DNA from: Erpobdella octoculata
Taxonomy: Eukaryota; Annelida; Clitellata; Hirudinida; Erpobdellidae
Assembly (NCBI GenBank): GCA_963978895.1
Contig: OZ022247.1
Location: 3,596,452 to 3,660,451, forward strand
Reading direction: 5' to 3'
DNA: 64,000 bases
A model generated the notes under the pieces. The model searched no databases. It had not been told where the DNA came from and was given only the letters and a program-made list of their open reading frames with translations. The position numbers were made by a program, and so were the translations under genes. Shown here piece after piece: positions 32,250-42,889 of the stretch. How positions within the stretch are numbered: position 1 is the first letter of the stretch; each line of letters begins with the position of its first letter.

Positions 32250-34961
32250 AGAAGACCAAACGTGAAGAAGTCGTCTTGCAAAATCCAACAGATGGCAAAT
32301 TCCTCTACTCCGAAGTCGAAAATGCCAACCTCTTGGCTGAAACAATAGCCGCCAATTCGTCAGACGAAAATCTCCACCACAACTTCATAAAAGAGAAAGC
32401 GGCAAGAGAGCGAAACTTCGAAATTGATCGGCGTCGTCCACCTTCTACTGATGCTCAAGAGCTCAATGAACCGATCTCAATATCGGAACTCAACGACATT
32501 CTCAACAAGCAGACCAAAAACACGGCACCTGGACCAGACGGAGTGACGTATGAAATGTTGAGGAAACTGGATGGCGAAAACCGAGAGCAACTCCTCGACA
32601 TTATCAACGAATCATGGAGTCAAAGCATGCTACCAACTTCATGGAAAAAGTCTATCGTCATCGCCATTCCAAAGCCAAACAAGCCGAGAAACAATCCAAA
32701 CTCGTACAGGCCGATCTCACTGAATTCCACTGTTTGCAAAACAGTCGAGAAGATTCTGAAAAGAAGGCTGACACACTTCATAGCCAAGAAACAGCGACTT
32801 GGACCAGAGCAGTCGGGCTTCCTCAACGGAAGATGTACGCTCGATCAGATATTGCGACTTCAGCACGACATCGCATACAGTGTGAGAAACAGATCGGCCA
32901 CGCTGGGAGTTTTTCTCGACTTAGAAAAGGCTTTCGATCTCGTCTGGAGAAGTGGCGTTCTACAGAGACTCGAAAGAATGGGCATTCGAGGAAGAATGCT
33001 CGAATGGTTGGCGGATTTTTTACAAAATCGTACGATAAAAGTGAGAATTGGAGAGACACTCTCAAACGAAAGAACAATCGATAATGGAACTCCGCAAGGC
33101 AGTGTCCTGAGTCCTTTGCTCTTCATCTTGCTTCTCGACGTCATTCCGAGACCTCCAGATGGCATAAAACTCTCGTTATACGCCGATGACTGTGCAATCT
33201 GGACAACTGGTCGAAACACGGAGAAACTCTTCAACAATCTGCAAAAATACCTCAACCAAGTGGATGAGGTGTTGACTAACTGGGGCTTCAAGATCTCGGC
33301 GGGAAAGTCTTCCTTTGTTTTCTTCTCAAAGATCTCAGATCTCCTCCAAGACGTCGAAAAACGAAACCTTGTGATTGGCAACATCGCTCTCCAGAGGTTG
33401 AGGAGCGTTCGTTTTCTCGGAGTAGTCTTTGACGAAGGATTGACGTGGAAGAACCAGATAGCTGAAACAGCTAAAAAAGCAGAAAAAAGAGTTAACGTCT
33501 TGCGAGCAACCACTGGGACTAAGAAAAGACAACCTTTTGATGCTCTACAGAGCCATAGTCAGATCGGTCCTTGACTATGGCTGCGAAGCGTTCAATCAAT
33601 CTGCTGCTTCTTCCAAAAAAGTCTTAGATCGAGTACAGAGAAGAGCACTCATGGTCGTGACTGGTGCCCTCAGAGGAACCAGTCTTGCCTCACTCCAAGT
33701 CGACTGCGGAGAAATGCCTCTTGAAATAAGACGAGAACAGCAGACAACACTTTACGCCATTCGTACCAGACGGATAAAAGATCATCCCACGAAAGAAATT
33801 TTCTTTCCGAACCCGTGGGATAAAGTCGTTTGGACGAAAAGAAACATGAGTAAAAGGAGACAAAAGCGTGTCATCACTTCTGCCCCGAAGAGGATCATCG
33901 ATTCGTTGAAGAAGCTTGAAAATTTCGACTTCCCCGACGACGGACCATTGTTGACGCCACCCTGGAAACTTGTTTCTCCAGCCATCGACACATCCCTGCT
34001 AGGCTGCGAGAAAAGCTCTCCATCAGTACTCCCGAGAGCTCTAGAAAAAATTGCCACATATCAAGGAACTGTGGCGATCTACACAGATGCTTCAAAAGTG
34101 AAAGAAAAGACGGCCATCGGTGTCTACTTCAAAACTCTCAACGTCGAGTTTGCAAGAAGAACACCAGATAATATCTCAATTTTCACAGCCGAGATAACAG
34201 CCATTCAAACTGCTCTTGAGATCATCCTTGAAAACGCAGAAAACTTTCAAGAAAACGCTGGAACGAACAAAGTTACCATCTTCACGGATTCGCTAAGTTC
34301 GATTTCAGCGCTCCAGTTCAAGAACAAAATTCATCTTCGGACACATGCAACAGATGTTCTCACTCTGGTAACAGAATGCAGCAAGAAGAAGATAGCCTGC
34401 AACCTTGTCTGGGTTCCCAGCCACGTTGGGATACCTGGAAATGAAAAGGCTGACAGGCTTGCAACAAGTGCAATTGCATCACCAGAAGTCCAACTGAAAA
34501 CACACGTTGAATTGGCAGACATCAAAAACTTTGTCAAAAACGAGAGCAGACAGCAGTGGCAGACAAACTGGTCGATCGGTAAAGACAGCAACTTTTTTAG
34601 AAGAATCTGTCCAACAGTCAGCATGAAATCGCCTGTTGAAGATTCTGGCTCGAGAGAGAAAGAGATCATCATCGGAAGACTCCGACTTGGCAAAACGACT
34701 CTCAATTCTGAGTTGCACAAAATGGGCATATTGGAGTCTGGAGTCTGTGAAAGATGTTGCGATGGAGCTCAAGAGACAGTTGAACATTTTCTGATGAATT
34801 GTCCAGGAAGACTGACTCTCCAGAGGTCGCTGAAAGAATGCTGTATAAAACAGGGAAAAAAGCAGATATTGGAAGAAATTCTTAACGACAGAGCAGCCAC
34901 AACGTTGATCTTTGCGTGGATCAAAAAAAAAGAGCGAAATCTACAACTTGAAAAAAAGTGA
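32250..34961 (+). pseudogene. LINE ORF2: reverse transcriptase and RNase H, one frameshift
   Basis: Continues the LINE frame after the copia insertion. RT motifs in order: NTAPGPDGVTYEML, IPKPNKPRNNPNSYRPISL, EQSGFLNGRCTLDQIL, LGVFLDLEKAFDLVW, NGTPQGSVLSPLLF and the catalytic YADD (33,179-33,190). Near 33,535, in a run of four T, the frame shifts by a single-base indel; the rest continues in another frame (33,537-34,961). That part holds RNase H with IYTDASK, FTAEITAIQTAL, IFTDSLSSI and WVPSHVGIPGNEKADRLA, then a C-terminal finger (CERCC, then HFLMNC). All catalytic residues are visible. The 5' truncation, the copia insertion and the frameshift make this copy inactive. Confidence 0.93.
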
Positions 34962-35312
34962 TGATGATGATCTCACTTGTAGAATTTGATATAACCACGC
35001 CCCAGCTGTCAATCAACACCATCAACCAGGTCGGCCAACAACGATAAAAAGCAAACTGGGAAAAAAAGTGTCAAAACACCACGTGCGACAAAAGAGAATT
35101 CTCCTGATTGGCTGCAATTGACACAGCACGATTGTCACTTCTGACCACTTTTTGCGAAGAAATTCCAAATTCGATTATTTCTCTTCACATCGGAGCTATT
35201 ATCTTGCTGTCTCTTATTTGATGTTTTCAATATTTTGGAGCCACCACCGTCCAAATCGACTTCAAGTCGGAAAAGGACGTTAAATCAAACAACAAACAAC
35301 AACAAACAAACA

Positions 35313-35325
35313 AGTTTCCTTGTTT
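35313..35325. repeat. Right target-site duplication of the LINE
   Basis: AGTTTCCTTGTTT, exact match to 28,928-28,940. Confidence 0.9.
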
Positions 35326-35944
35326 TTATATTGATAAATTGCAAAAAAAATTACTGTTATTTCAATTGTTTGATTAAATTTTATTCAAATAATATAATAC
35401 AGTTTTAGAAGCAGTACCAGAAGAACTTTAACCAGTGAAAAAAAAAAACAAAGAAAAAAGTGAGCGAGAGAAAACAGTTAGAGAGAGAAACAACGGGAGA
35501 AAATCTTCTATAAACCTTGGGAAGGCCAAATTTTTACAAAACACTTGACATTCCAAAATTTTACTTCTCTACCCCTAATGAAAAAGCTGTTTTCCCAAAA
35601 AGCTTATTGCCGGGGGTATTCGTAGTTACTTTTCCAAAACTACGCCTCAGCCACCAAGTGCTATTATTACTGTTCAGCAAATAAAACACGTTTTCAGAAC
35701 AAATACATTTTACAAAACATACAATAAACTCAACAAAACTGGAGAACAGGTTCTACTTAATGTAAATATACTTATAAACAACTTATTTACTGTTTTCTAT
35801 CAAATGTGGAAGCCTTCAACATGCAACTTATTAAAAAATGTACCAGCATTGACAAAAACAAACAGTCTGAAAACTTCTGAGTACATGAATCTACAAAAAC
35901 TTCAAAATGACACTTTAATGAACTATTCATCAAAACCACTTATT

Positions 35945-37884
35945 TTAAAACGCAAAATTTACTACTAAAAAGCTTAAAATTATAAATGCACTACAGTATG
36001 CAAGCTTCAAAGAGCAGGATATTTCTTGTAAATCAAATTCAACGTGAATCGATTTGTTGCCCCATCCATGTTCGTTTTTTGCACAACAGTTGTAAACCCC
36101 TTTATCCTTAATTGTTATGTTTCTAATGTTGTATGTAATGATGAACTTTTTATTCATCTGCTTGTTTGCAAAATATTTTGAGAAACCGTCTGGACATTCA
36201 ATTACAGCTTTTGCTGGTGGATCTGCATAAGCTACGCATCTCAATATCAACTGTTTCTTCGTCTCATTAATGAATTTTCTGAAATCTCGAATTTGTGGAA
36301 TCAATTTATTCATGGTGACTGTTGTTTCATGTGCTTGTGCTGGTGATGATGCATTACTTGGACCGGCAGAAATTGCTGTATCAGATGTGCTCAGCTCTGA
36401 CTTAGGAAGAGCAAAAGTGGCAATCTGGGTGGTTTTCTCTAGCAATGATGCATTACTTGGACCGGCAGAAATTGCTGTATCAGATGTGCTCAGCTCTGAC
36501 TTGGGAAGAGCAAAAGTGGCAATCTGGGTGGTTTTCTCTAGCGATGATGCATTACTTGAACACAAAGTACCATCAAATAAAAAATTTTTTTTATTTTCAT
36601 CTGAACATTCAACCTGATCTTTCAAATTGAAACGAAAAAGGTTTTCATTGGTGAACTAGCTAATCGAGCAAGTGCAATCAAATGGATTTCCACGAATATT
36701 AAGCGCTTCAAGATTTGAGAAGACATCCAAAAATTCTACAGGAAGGCTTTTCAGTTTGTTTTCTCGGAAGGATAATATTTTGAGTTCGCTAAATTTTGTT
36801 GAAAGATTGCTTTCCACTTTTTCAACATTGCTCTTCTTTACTTGCAGTTCTTCAAGATGTTGACCAATGTGTTGAAACCACTCTTCCTTGATCTCCGGTA
36901 TATCACATTCGTAAATTGATAAAATTTTCAGTGAACTTTTCATGCCCGACAGGAAACTCCAATTTGAGATAATTTTATCAAAATAAAGAAAATGAAGATC
37001 TTTGTGCTCCTAAATAGTAATCAATAATTTAAATATTAACTGACAAGAAATATCAAACAACTTTAAAATTTTAAATTATAATTTTAACAATGATGTAACA
37101 TTTTAATGGTGAAAACACTTGAAACAGGCTTTTCTATAAAAACTTTTGTCAACGTTTTAACTGTTGCTCAATTATAAAAAAAATGTAGACAAATAATTAA
37201 TGCTTTAAAGTATTATACCACCATGATGGCTGAGAATAGTTAATAACTTACTTTAAAACATTCTTTTGGAAACTCGACTTCAGTATTATACAATGCCATT
37301 GTTTTAAGAGTTTTGAGGTTGCACACCTCTGTAACATTAATCCCTGAACTTTTTTTAATTACTAAACCCTTCACAGAACAGTTTTCAAACACATTCCTGT
37401 GTGCTTGTTTAACCGTGACGTTTGTGAGAAAAATGTTTGTCACATTGGCTCCTTCTAATAACGATCCTTCGTGGTTTTCGATGATGACATTTTCAAAATG
37501 CAATTCATATTTCTCGCCACTAAACTGACCGACACCGCAATTAACCATAACACTGTTTTTAATGGTTATATTTCTTGAAACTTTAAAAAGTGTGGAATTT
37601 TCATAGTCTATTTTGCATCCATCAACTTCTAACTTTTCAACACTCAGTGTCATATTTGAGCTGACGGTTTTCAATTGCGACCTACTAACATTAAGATTTC
37701 TTAGATTGACAGTTTTTATCTTAGACCATTGATCTGCAGTTATATTTGTAACAAAATCTTGTGTGCATGTAACCACAGTTGTACCGGAAGATAATGTACA
37801 TGCCGTGAAAACTTTTGAAGCAAAATTCATTATCAACACAAATTTAATAAATACTTTTGGGCTATTGCTATATTTAAACTTCAT
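35945..37884 (-). pseudogene. LRR-Ig cell-surface protein gene, one nonsense codon
   Basis: Two exons as in the 55 kb copy: 37,884-37,252 (211 codons, donor AAA/GTAAGT) and 37,009-35,945 (acceptor CTATTTAG). Exon 1 begins MKFKYSNSPKVF with a signal-peptide-like hydrophobic stretch, followed by repeated NVT and NCS glycosylation sites. Exon 2 holds leucine-rich repeats, an LRR cap, two copies of a 33-residue Ser/Thr-rich repeat, an Ig domain ending YNCCAKNEHGWGNKSI, and a hydrophobic C-terminus. The cap tryptophan codon is TAG (36,656-36,658) where the other copy has TGG. The frame is otherwise intact. An ATG 14 codons upstream (37,926) exists but lies outside the part conserved with the other copy. 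It could be a young pseudogene, a null allele or a sequencing error. Confidence 0.8.
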
Positions 37885-37957
37885 GTTTAATAATTTAAAA
37901 GTTAAACAACGAGTACTAGACAGCAACGTCGACTAAATGAATTTGAAACTTCAAATT

Positions 37958-37983
37958 GTTTATAAACATAGTCTATGACGTCA
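37958..37983 (-). promoter_or_regulatory. CRE palindrome and TATA-like element
   Basis: TGACGTCA (37,976-37,983) lies about 95 bp upstream of the start codon, with the palindrome GTTTATAAAC (37,958-37,967) between it and the gene. Both are conserved in the 55 kb copy. Confidence 0.45.
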
Positions 37984-38329
37984 TCAACCGAACAAATTTT
38001 AAGGTTTAAAATATAACCAAGGTCTTCTTTTTATTATTTCATTATAGTCTGGTAGATATTTAAATTAAACTTGAAATAAATTCTGTACAAGCAAATGAAA
38101 GCATTTTTTGATACCTCAATATATGTTTAGTAATATTATTATAAATCTATGCCCTTCCTGTTACATCATTTTTCTGTTTTTAATGGTCCTCGACGGACGC
38201 CTTTCTTTGCCCCACTGATATTCCAATCGTCAACCATGGATTTTAGATGATTCGAAATCAATTTTCCAGTGTGCCTACCACCTTCCAATGGCTGAAGTTG
38301 TAGAAGAACGGATAACCTATGGTTTACGG

Positions 38330-38600
38330 AAAGTTCGCCCCCGGCTTTTCGCCCTCGTCTTTTCGCCTCTGTTTTTTCGCCCCCGGGAAAATTTGCCTTT
38401 GGGAAGTTTTGCCTCCGGGAAGTTTTGCCTCCGGTTTTTCGCTCCTGGGAAAGTTCGATCCCACGCTTTTTGCCCCTGGGAAAGTTTGCCCCCGGTTTTT
38501 CGCCCCGGTTTTTTGCCCCCGTTTTTTCGTCTCCAGTTTTTTGCTCTCAGTTTTTTGTCCATGAGAAAATTTGCTTCCGGTTTTTGTCCCCAGTTTTTCA
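38330..38600. repeat. GCCCCCGGTTTTTCG minisatellite
   Basis: Degenerate units combining TTCGCCCCCGG, TTTTTCGCCCC and GGGAAAGTT. Related arrays occur at 39,415-39,640 (inverted) and 55,700-55,910. Confidence 0.85.
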
Positions 38601-38609
38601 TTCCTGATT

Positions 38610-39410
38610 TTTTATCTGGAAATGTTTCTCACCATTTTATAATTTTGTGCACGTTCTTCTCATGAGACCTTAGTTTCTGGTGTTTTCGACTTTTTCTCTC
38701 CTACAACCTTTTATCTTTGGGAAAGTAATAATAACCCCTGAAAAATATTTCCAGCATTCTGAGAAGCTAAGAAGACAAATATTTTAAAACCCACACTTTA
38801 AAACTTTCCTACACACTTTCCACTCCCATTATTATGGGATGACCGGGTTAAGTGGAGGTAATTGTAGATACTTCTCTTAATTCTTATAAAGTTTTCTTTC
38901 TTAAAATAGCTGATGACCGGAGAACGGTAGTTGTTGATGTATTTTGCAAAACTTTTCCAATATTTTTTTCACTTTTCTCCAAAAAGGTTTTACTTTTTTT
39001 ACTCAAAAACGGATAGAGAATCAAACTTCCATAGATCATAAAGCTGGGTATTAATTTTTACCAAAGCAAATAGTCATATCCAATAGTGAGTCTTTCCAAG
39101 GACACTCTAAATTTTTAGAGCGACGAAAAGCCAAGTGAAATGTTCTTGGGGTTAATACTTGAAAAAAATAAAGGAGAAAAAACTGAAGGTGCAAAAGCGA
39201 GAAAAGGTTTTTCCAGTAACAAACGTTGGGGCAAAATTCGAAGTAGCAGATTTTCCCAAGAACAAAAACTAACATTTTCGAAACTAAGTTTTTGGTAAAA
39301 AAAATCAGTAGCAAAAACCTGGAGACTAACTTTTATAGAGGCCAAACCCCGGGAGCAAACTTACTCAAAAGCAAACCACTGAGGACAAAACTAGAAGTAA
39401 AAAACCAGGG
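38610..39410. other. No supported gene
   Basis: AT-rich. Faint degenerate traces of the GGGAAAGTTT minisatellite; no open frame of note. Confidence 0.4.
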
Positions 39411-39645
39411 TTAAAAAACCAGGTACGAAAAACCGAAGGTAAAAACCGGGGGCAAAAACCTGGGAGCAAATTTTAACAAAAGTGAAAAACTAAAAACAAA
39501 AAGCCGGGGGCGAAAAAATGGGCCAAAAAGACGCGGTCGAAAAAACGGGGGTGAAAAACCGGGAGCGAACTTTCCCAAGAGCGAAAAACCGGGAGCGAAA
39601 CTTCCCGGGGCGAATCTTCCCCGGGGGCGAAAAACAGGGGCAATC
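39411..39645. repeat. Inverted array of the GCCCCCGG minisatellite
   Basis: Reads GGGGGCGAAAAAC and GGGAGCGAACTTTCCC on the plus strand, the reverse complement of the units at 38.4 kb. The two arrays form an inverted pair about 0.8 kb apart. Confidence 0.8.
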
Positions 39646-39649
39646 TGTT

Positions 39650-40018
39650 GACATTTTACAGATGGAATAAACAATTTTGAATCTATACATAATTAATTAA
39701 TTTAGATAAAAAGTCATTTCTGCATGGTTGACCCTTACAGATCAAGTTACTAATTTTATTAATTAATAACTGTTTTCCACTTGGAATTATGAATTTAGAA
39801 GCCACAATTCAAACCAGTAGGTGGAGAATTTTTATAGCAACCATGTAACTGAAATACAATGACTCATGACTATAACTGCTGGAATAATAATAATATTGCC
39901 TATTGAAAATCCACAATACAAACCAGTAAATGGTAAATCACTTTAGCAGCCATGTAACTGAAACACATTCATTTGAAAAGGTTCATGACAGTGACTGCTA
40001 AAAAGTTTTAGTCCAGAA
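39650..40018. other. No supported gene; small internal repeat
   Basis: CCAGTAGGTGGAG...AGCAACCATGTAACTGAAA at about 39,810 recurs at 39,922 as CCAGTAAATGG...AGCCATGTAACTGAAA. No gene. Confidence 0.5.
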
Positions 40019-40020
40019 AA

Positions 40021-40694
40021 GGTTGGGAACATTGCTACTCTTCGACACGCAATAACCTCATAACACCTGTGAAGACGAAGTCAGTTCTAGAGGACACAGT
40101 TTATCCGAAGCCACACTCTAACTCAAATCTAATAAAAAGCATATAGCATCTGTACATTTTTTTGTTCCTTTTTTGACCCACTAGAATGTCAAAACTCCAC
40201 CGGCGATACATAGACAATAGGGCACTGAATGGGCCTAGTTTTACTACAATAGACGACTCTGGTTTTAAAAGCAATACCATACAATCTTATATGGCAGTAA
40301 AATTATAAATCTAAAACATTTTATTTCACTTTTTATCGTTATAACCATAAGGTTGGGAACATTGCTACTCTTCGACACGCAATAACCTCATAACACCTGT
40401 GAAGACGAAGTCAGTTCTAGAGGACACAGTTTATCCGAAGCCACACTCTAACTCAAATCTAATAAAAAGCATATAGCATCTGTACATTTTTTTGTTCCTT
40501 TTTTGACCCACTAGAATGTCAAAACTCCACCGGCGATACATAGACAATAGGGCACTGAATGGGCCTAGTTTTACTACAATAGACGACTCTGGTTTTAAAA
40601 TAGTCATACTTAGAGCAATACCATACAATCTTATATGGCAGTAAAATTATAAATCTAAAACATTTTATTGCACTTTTTATCGTTATAACCATAA
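40021..40694. repeat. Tandem duplication, 330-bp period
   Basis: 40,021-40,350 and 40,351-40,694 start with the same GGTTGGGAACATTGCTACTC and are nearly identical throughout. The second copy has a 14-bp insertion (around 40,602-40,615). No coding capacity. Confidence 0.95.
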
Positions 40695-40738
40695 CCGACT
40701 AAAAATTGATAACTCAACAAGACATATTTTCAAGAATT

Positions 40739-40744
40739 TTTTAT
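40739..40744 (-). promoter_or_regulatory. Possible poly(A) signal of the RPL19-type gene
   Basis: AATAAA on the minus strand, about 35 bp beyond the stop codon at 40,777-40,779. Confidence 0.45.
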
Positions 40745-40776
40745 TTTTAGCGAATAACTTCCAGTCATATCGTTGT

Positions 40777-40815
40777 TCACTTTTGTTCTTCGTCTTCTTT
40801 AGCATACGTCTTCAT
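40777..40815 (-). pseudogene. RPL19-type last exon, 3' part cut off by an insertion
   Basis: On the minus strand, after the target copy ATGAAGA, the codons read TYAKEDEEQK and then stop (40,777-40,779). This continues in phase the exon part at 50,725-50,816. The joined end resembles the acidic/lysine tail of eukaryotic ribosomal protein L19 (KKEE..KTLSKEEE in mammals, from memory). The 9.9-kb element separates the two pieces. Confidence 0.75.
40809..40815. repeat. Left 7-bp target duplication of the 9.9-kb element
   Basis: TCTTCAT, repeated exactly at 50,725-50,731 directly outside the other terminus. Confidence 0.8.
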
Positions 40816-41233
40816 CACTGCGGTAAAGCTAGCAGACACTCGTAATACTTAATACGGTGAAAAGCTTATGAAATGCACGGGGAAAGCTAGCAGACACTCA
40901 AATTATTTTATTTAAATATAAAAAAGAAATATCGGTAATGTTAGACAATTAAATTTTAAAACTGATAGGGTTGAAATAAAAAACCGACAACAACAATTTG
41001 AAAAGATATTTGAGATTTAATTTGCATTTACCATAAAGTAAACAAAAATGTACGGTACCGTAAAACGGGGTGGCTTTGGCCCAGTTTACACATAAATCAA
41101 TCTATATTTTAAAGTACAAATTATATTTCTATGAGCTATTATGCTAAAAAGGTGTGCATAGTAGTGATGTATGGCGTGACCTAGCGAAAGTTTAAAAAAA
41201 AAATTTTTTTAATATATTTTTACGCGTTTAAAG

Positions 41234-41278
41234 GCTGGGCCAAAGTCACCCCGCTGATAGGGGTGACTTTGGCCCAGC
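41234..41278. repeat. Perfect 19-bp inverted repeat
   Basis: GCTGGGCCAAAGTCACCCC, a 7-nt spacer GCTGATA, then the exact reverse complement. The same core lies at both ends of the pogo element and three more times at 42,312-42,370. Confidence 0.95.
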
Positions 41279-41615
41279 GACTTTAAGCCTGTCCAGAAAA
41301 AAATGTTAACCTCTAAACAGTTTCATTTCAATTATTTTTCAATATACTATGTATGTTTTGTTGAAATACACTTTTTACAGAATTAATTTAGCTTGTTTTG
41401 GCACCGTTTAGAGTCCCCAAACATATCGAGCAAAATTTTATTTGATATTTCACCTGAGTTCACATTATAAACTGCTCTACCAAAACATTGGATCAAAGTT
41501 TATCATTAATTTTTCTTTCTTTAATCTTTAGTAAATATTAAACATGAAAAATGAGTTGCAACACATTTATAAATCAAGAGAACGGAGCAAGAAATAACAC
41601 AATAAATTGATTTCG

Positions 41616-41811
41616 TCAGAAATAATCAATGCGCTGCAGCTCAGGAATTGAGTAAAGTCCCCTCCTAGAAATTTGCTTTGGAGCTGATATGAGTGTGAAG
41701 ATCTCAGCCTCTTGATAGACAGCTCTCTCTTCAGGCTTCGGCCATTTCCAGTTACGTCCGCTTCTCTTCATAAGACGAACTTCTGCCTCGGCTTTTCTAA
41801 CTTTTTTCACC
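41616..41811 (-). pseudogene. Pogo-type transposase, presumed last exon
   Basis: After an acceptor-like TTTTATTAG (minus strand) a 64-codon frame reads VKKVRKAEAEVRLMKRSGRN, then PKPEERAVYQEAEIF, and stops at 41,616. Its place in the element and the splice-like start make it a candidate terminal exon. I recognise no domain in it. Confidence 0.45.
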
Positions 41812-41894
41812 TAATAAAACAACAATTTTCTAAATGTCACACCTAGTTAAAAGGTATCATATCATTTAATTTTATAACCTGTCCTACGTAAAAC

Positions 41895-42200
41895 CTTTAA
41901 CAATATTCCGCAAATCTGAATTATCTACGGGGAATCCAAATGTTGAGGCCGTCACAACATAAGACTTGAAAGCGGCTTCCGCCTCATCAGAAAATATTGT
42001 CTGCCCACCACATTTATTTGAATGTGCACCTTAGAGTTTGTTCCTTAGTGTTGATCTAGGAATTTTGTATAATTTGTCTGCTTCTCTTTGTGTTGTTCTG
42101 CCAGTACTGATTCCCAGCAAAGCTGCTTGCAAGTTTGACGACGAGTAAGAACCATAAGTTCTGCTACCGAGCGTTGTTTTTACACGTTCTAGGCATGATA
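41895..42200 (-). pseudogene. Pogo-type transposase N-terminus, Psq and CENP-B helix-turn-helix
   Basis: The minus strand reads YGSYSSSNLQAALLGISTGR, then TTQREADKLYKIPRSTLRNK. This is a Psq-type helix-turn-helix (YGSYS-NLQAAL ... A..Y.IPRSTLRNK). A stop (TAA) follows, then in the same frame GGQTIFSDEAEAAFKSYVV and TASTFGFPVDNSDLRNIV, matching the CENP-B-type DNA-binding region (G--T-LS--EE--...GFPV---DL). It is a DNA-binding remnant with one visible nonsense codon. Confidence 0.75.
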
Positions 42201-42889
42201 AAATCTGAAAAATTGTTAATTGTTGTCAAATCGTAATCATAGTAAAATAAAACAACAAAAAATGTTGACATTTATGCTATTTAGTGCTCCAAAACGCAGT
42301 TTTCAACGTGGGCCAAAGTCACCCTCCCATGGGCCAAAGTCACCCCAGAAAGCGGCCAAAGTCAACCCACTTTTTTTAACGGTCAATAACTTAAAGGAGC
42401 GTTGACCAAACACAATAAATGTCACGCTACATTAACAGTAATATACAAAATATCATTTATGGAAATTTTGAGTCACTTGCCTTTGTTAATTGTTGCTGTG
42501 TAGGAAGAAGTTTGCACACCAAAAATATCGTCACTTTCGCAACTCTCGCAAAAACAGCTATAAAATTATTAAACGGCGGCGAAAACAACAATCGAAGGAT
42601 CGAAGTATTAGCTAACACACCACAGTTTGTTTTGATAAAAAAATGGAGGTTGTTCGCCAGTTTTAAAAGGAGATCGACGCAATTAAAACAAAAAATCCAT
42701 TTTGGGCCAAAGTCACCCGCACGGGCAAAGTCACCCCGTTTTACGGTACCACCAATGTTTTAGGAACTCATTTTCAGTTACTAAAACGTTTTATAAATAA
42801 TTTTAAGCTTCTATTTTAACTTTATTTGTATTCTTACAACATATACAAAATTCAAAACTTAGAACCAAAGCGGACTTCTTACTGATTTA

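Larger units (their letters stand above)
28941..35312 (+). mobile_element. 5'-truncated I-group LINE, interrupted by a copia element
   Basis: The element is bounded by the 13-bp duplication AGTTTCCTTGTTT and ends in a CAAA/CAA-rich tail (about 35,284-35,312). Its 5' end starts inside ORF2, so ORF1 and the apurinic endonuclease are missing. This is the usual product of aborted target-primed reverse transcription. It has linker, RT, RNase H and a Cys-rich C-terminus, which places it in the I/Jockey-type superclade with RNase H. A copia element occupies 29,324-32,249. Confidence 0.92.
35685..38588. repeat. Segmental duplication, copy 1
   Basis: About 2.9 kb in direct orientation to 52,990-55,912. 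It spans the 3' flank, both exons, intron and promoter of the LRR-Ig gene and the start of a GCCCCCGGTTTTTCG minisatellite. It ends near ATGAGAAAATTTGCTTCCGG in both copies. The duplicated ends show no transposon termini. Confidence 0.9.
41058..42746 (-). mobile_element. Pogo/Tigger-type element with internal deletion
   Basis: 1689 bp with 15-bp perfect terminal repeats CCGTAAAACGGGGTG, flanked by TA (41,056-41,057 and 42,747-42,748). The right arm of the host element has TGTACGGAACCACCAAT at the corresponding place, an uninterrupted site consistent with a TA target carrying one substitution. Inside are several GGGCCAAAGTCACCC motifs and remnants of a Psq/CENP-B-type transposase on the minus strand. 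The DDE domain is not found, so the copy is non-autonomous. Confidence 0.88.

Noticed and set aside
38288..38665. 125-aa Phe/Pro/Arg-rich plus-strand frame and its shadows
   Set aside because: Made of the GCCCCCGGTTTTTCG minisatellite; related arrays elsewhere occur in the opposite orientation.
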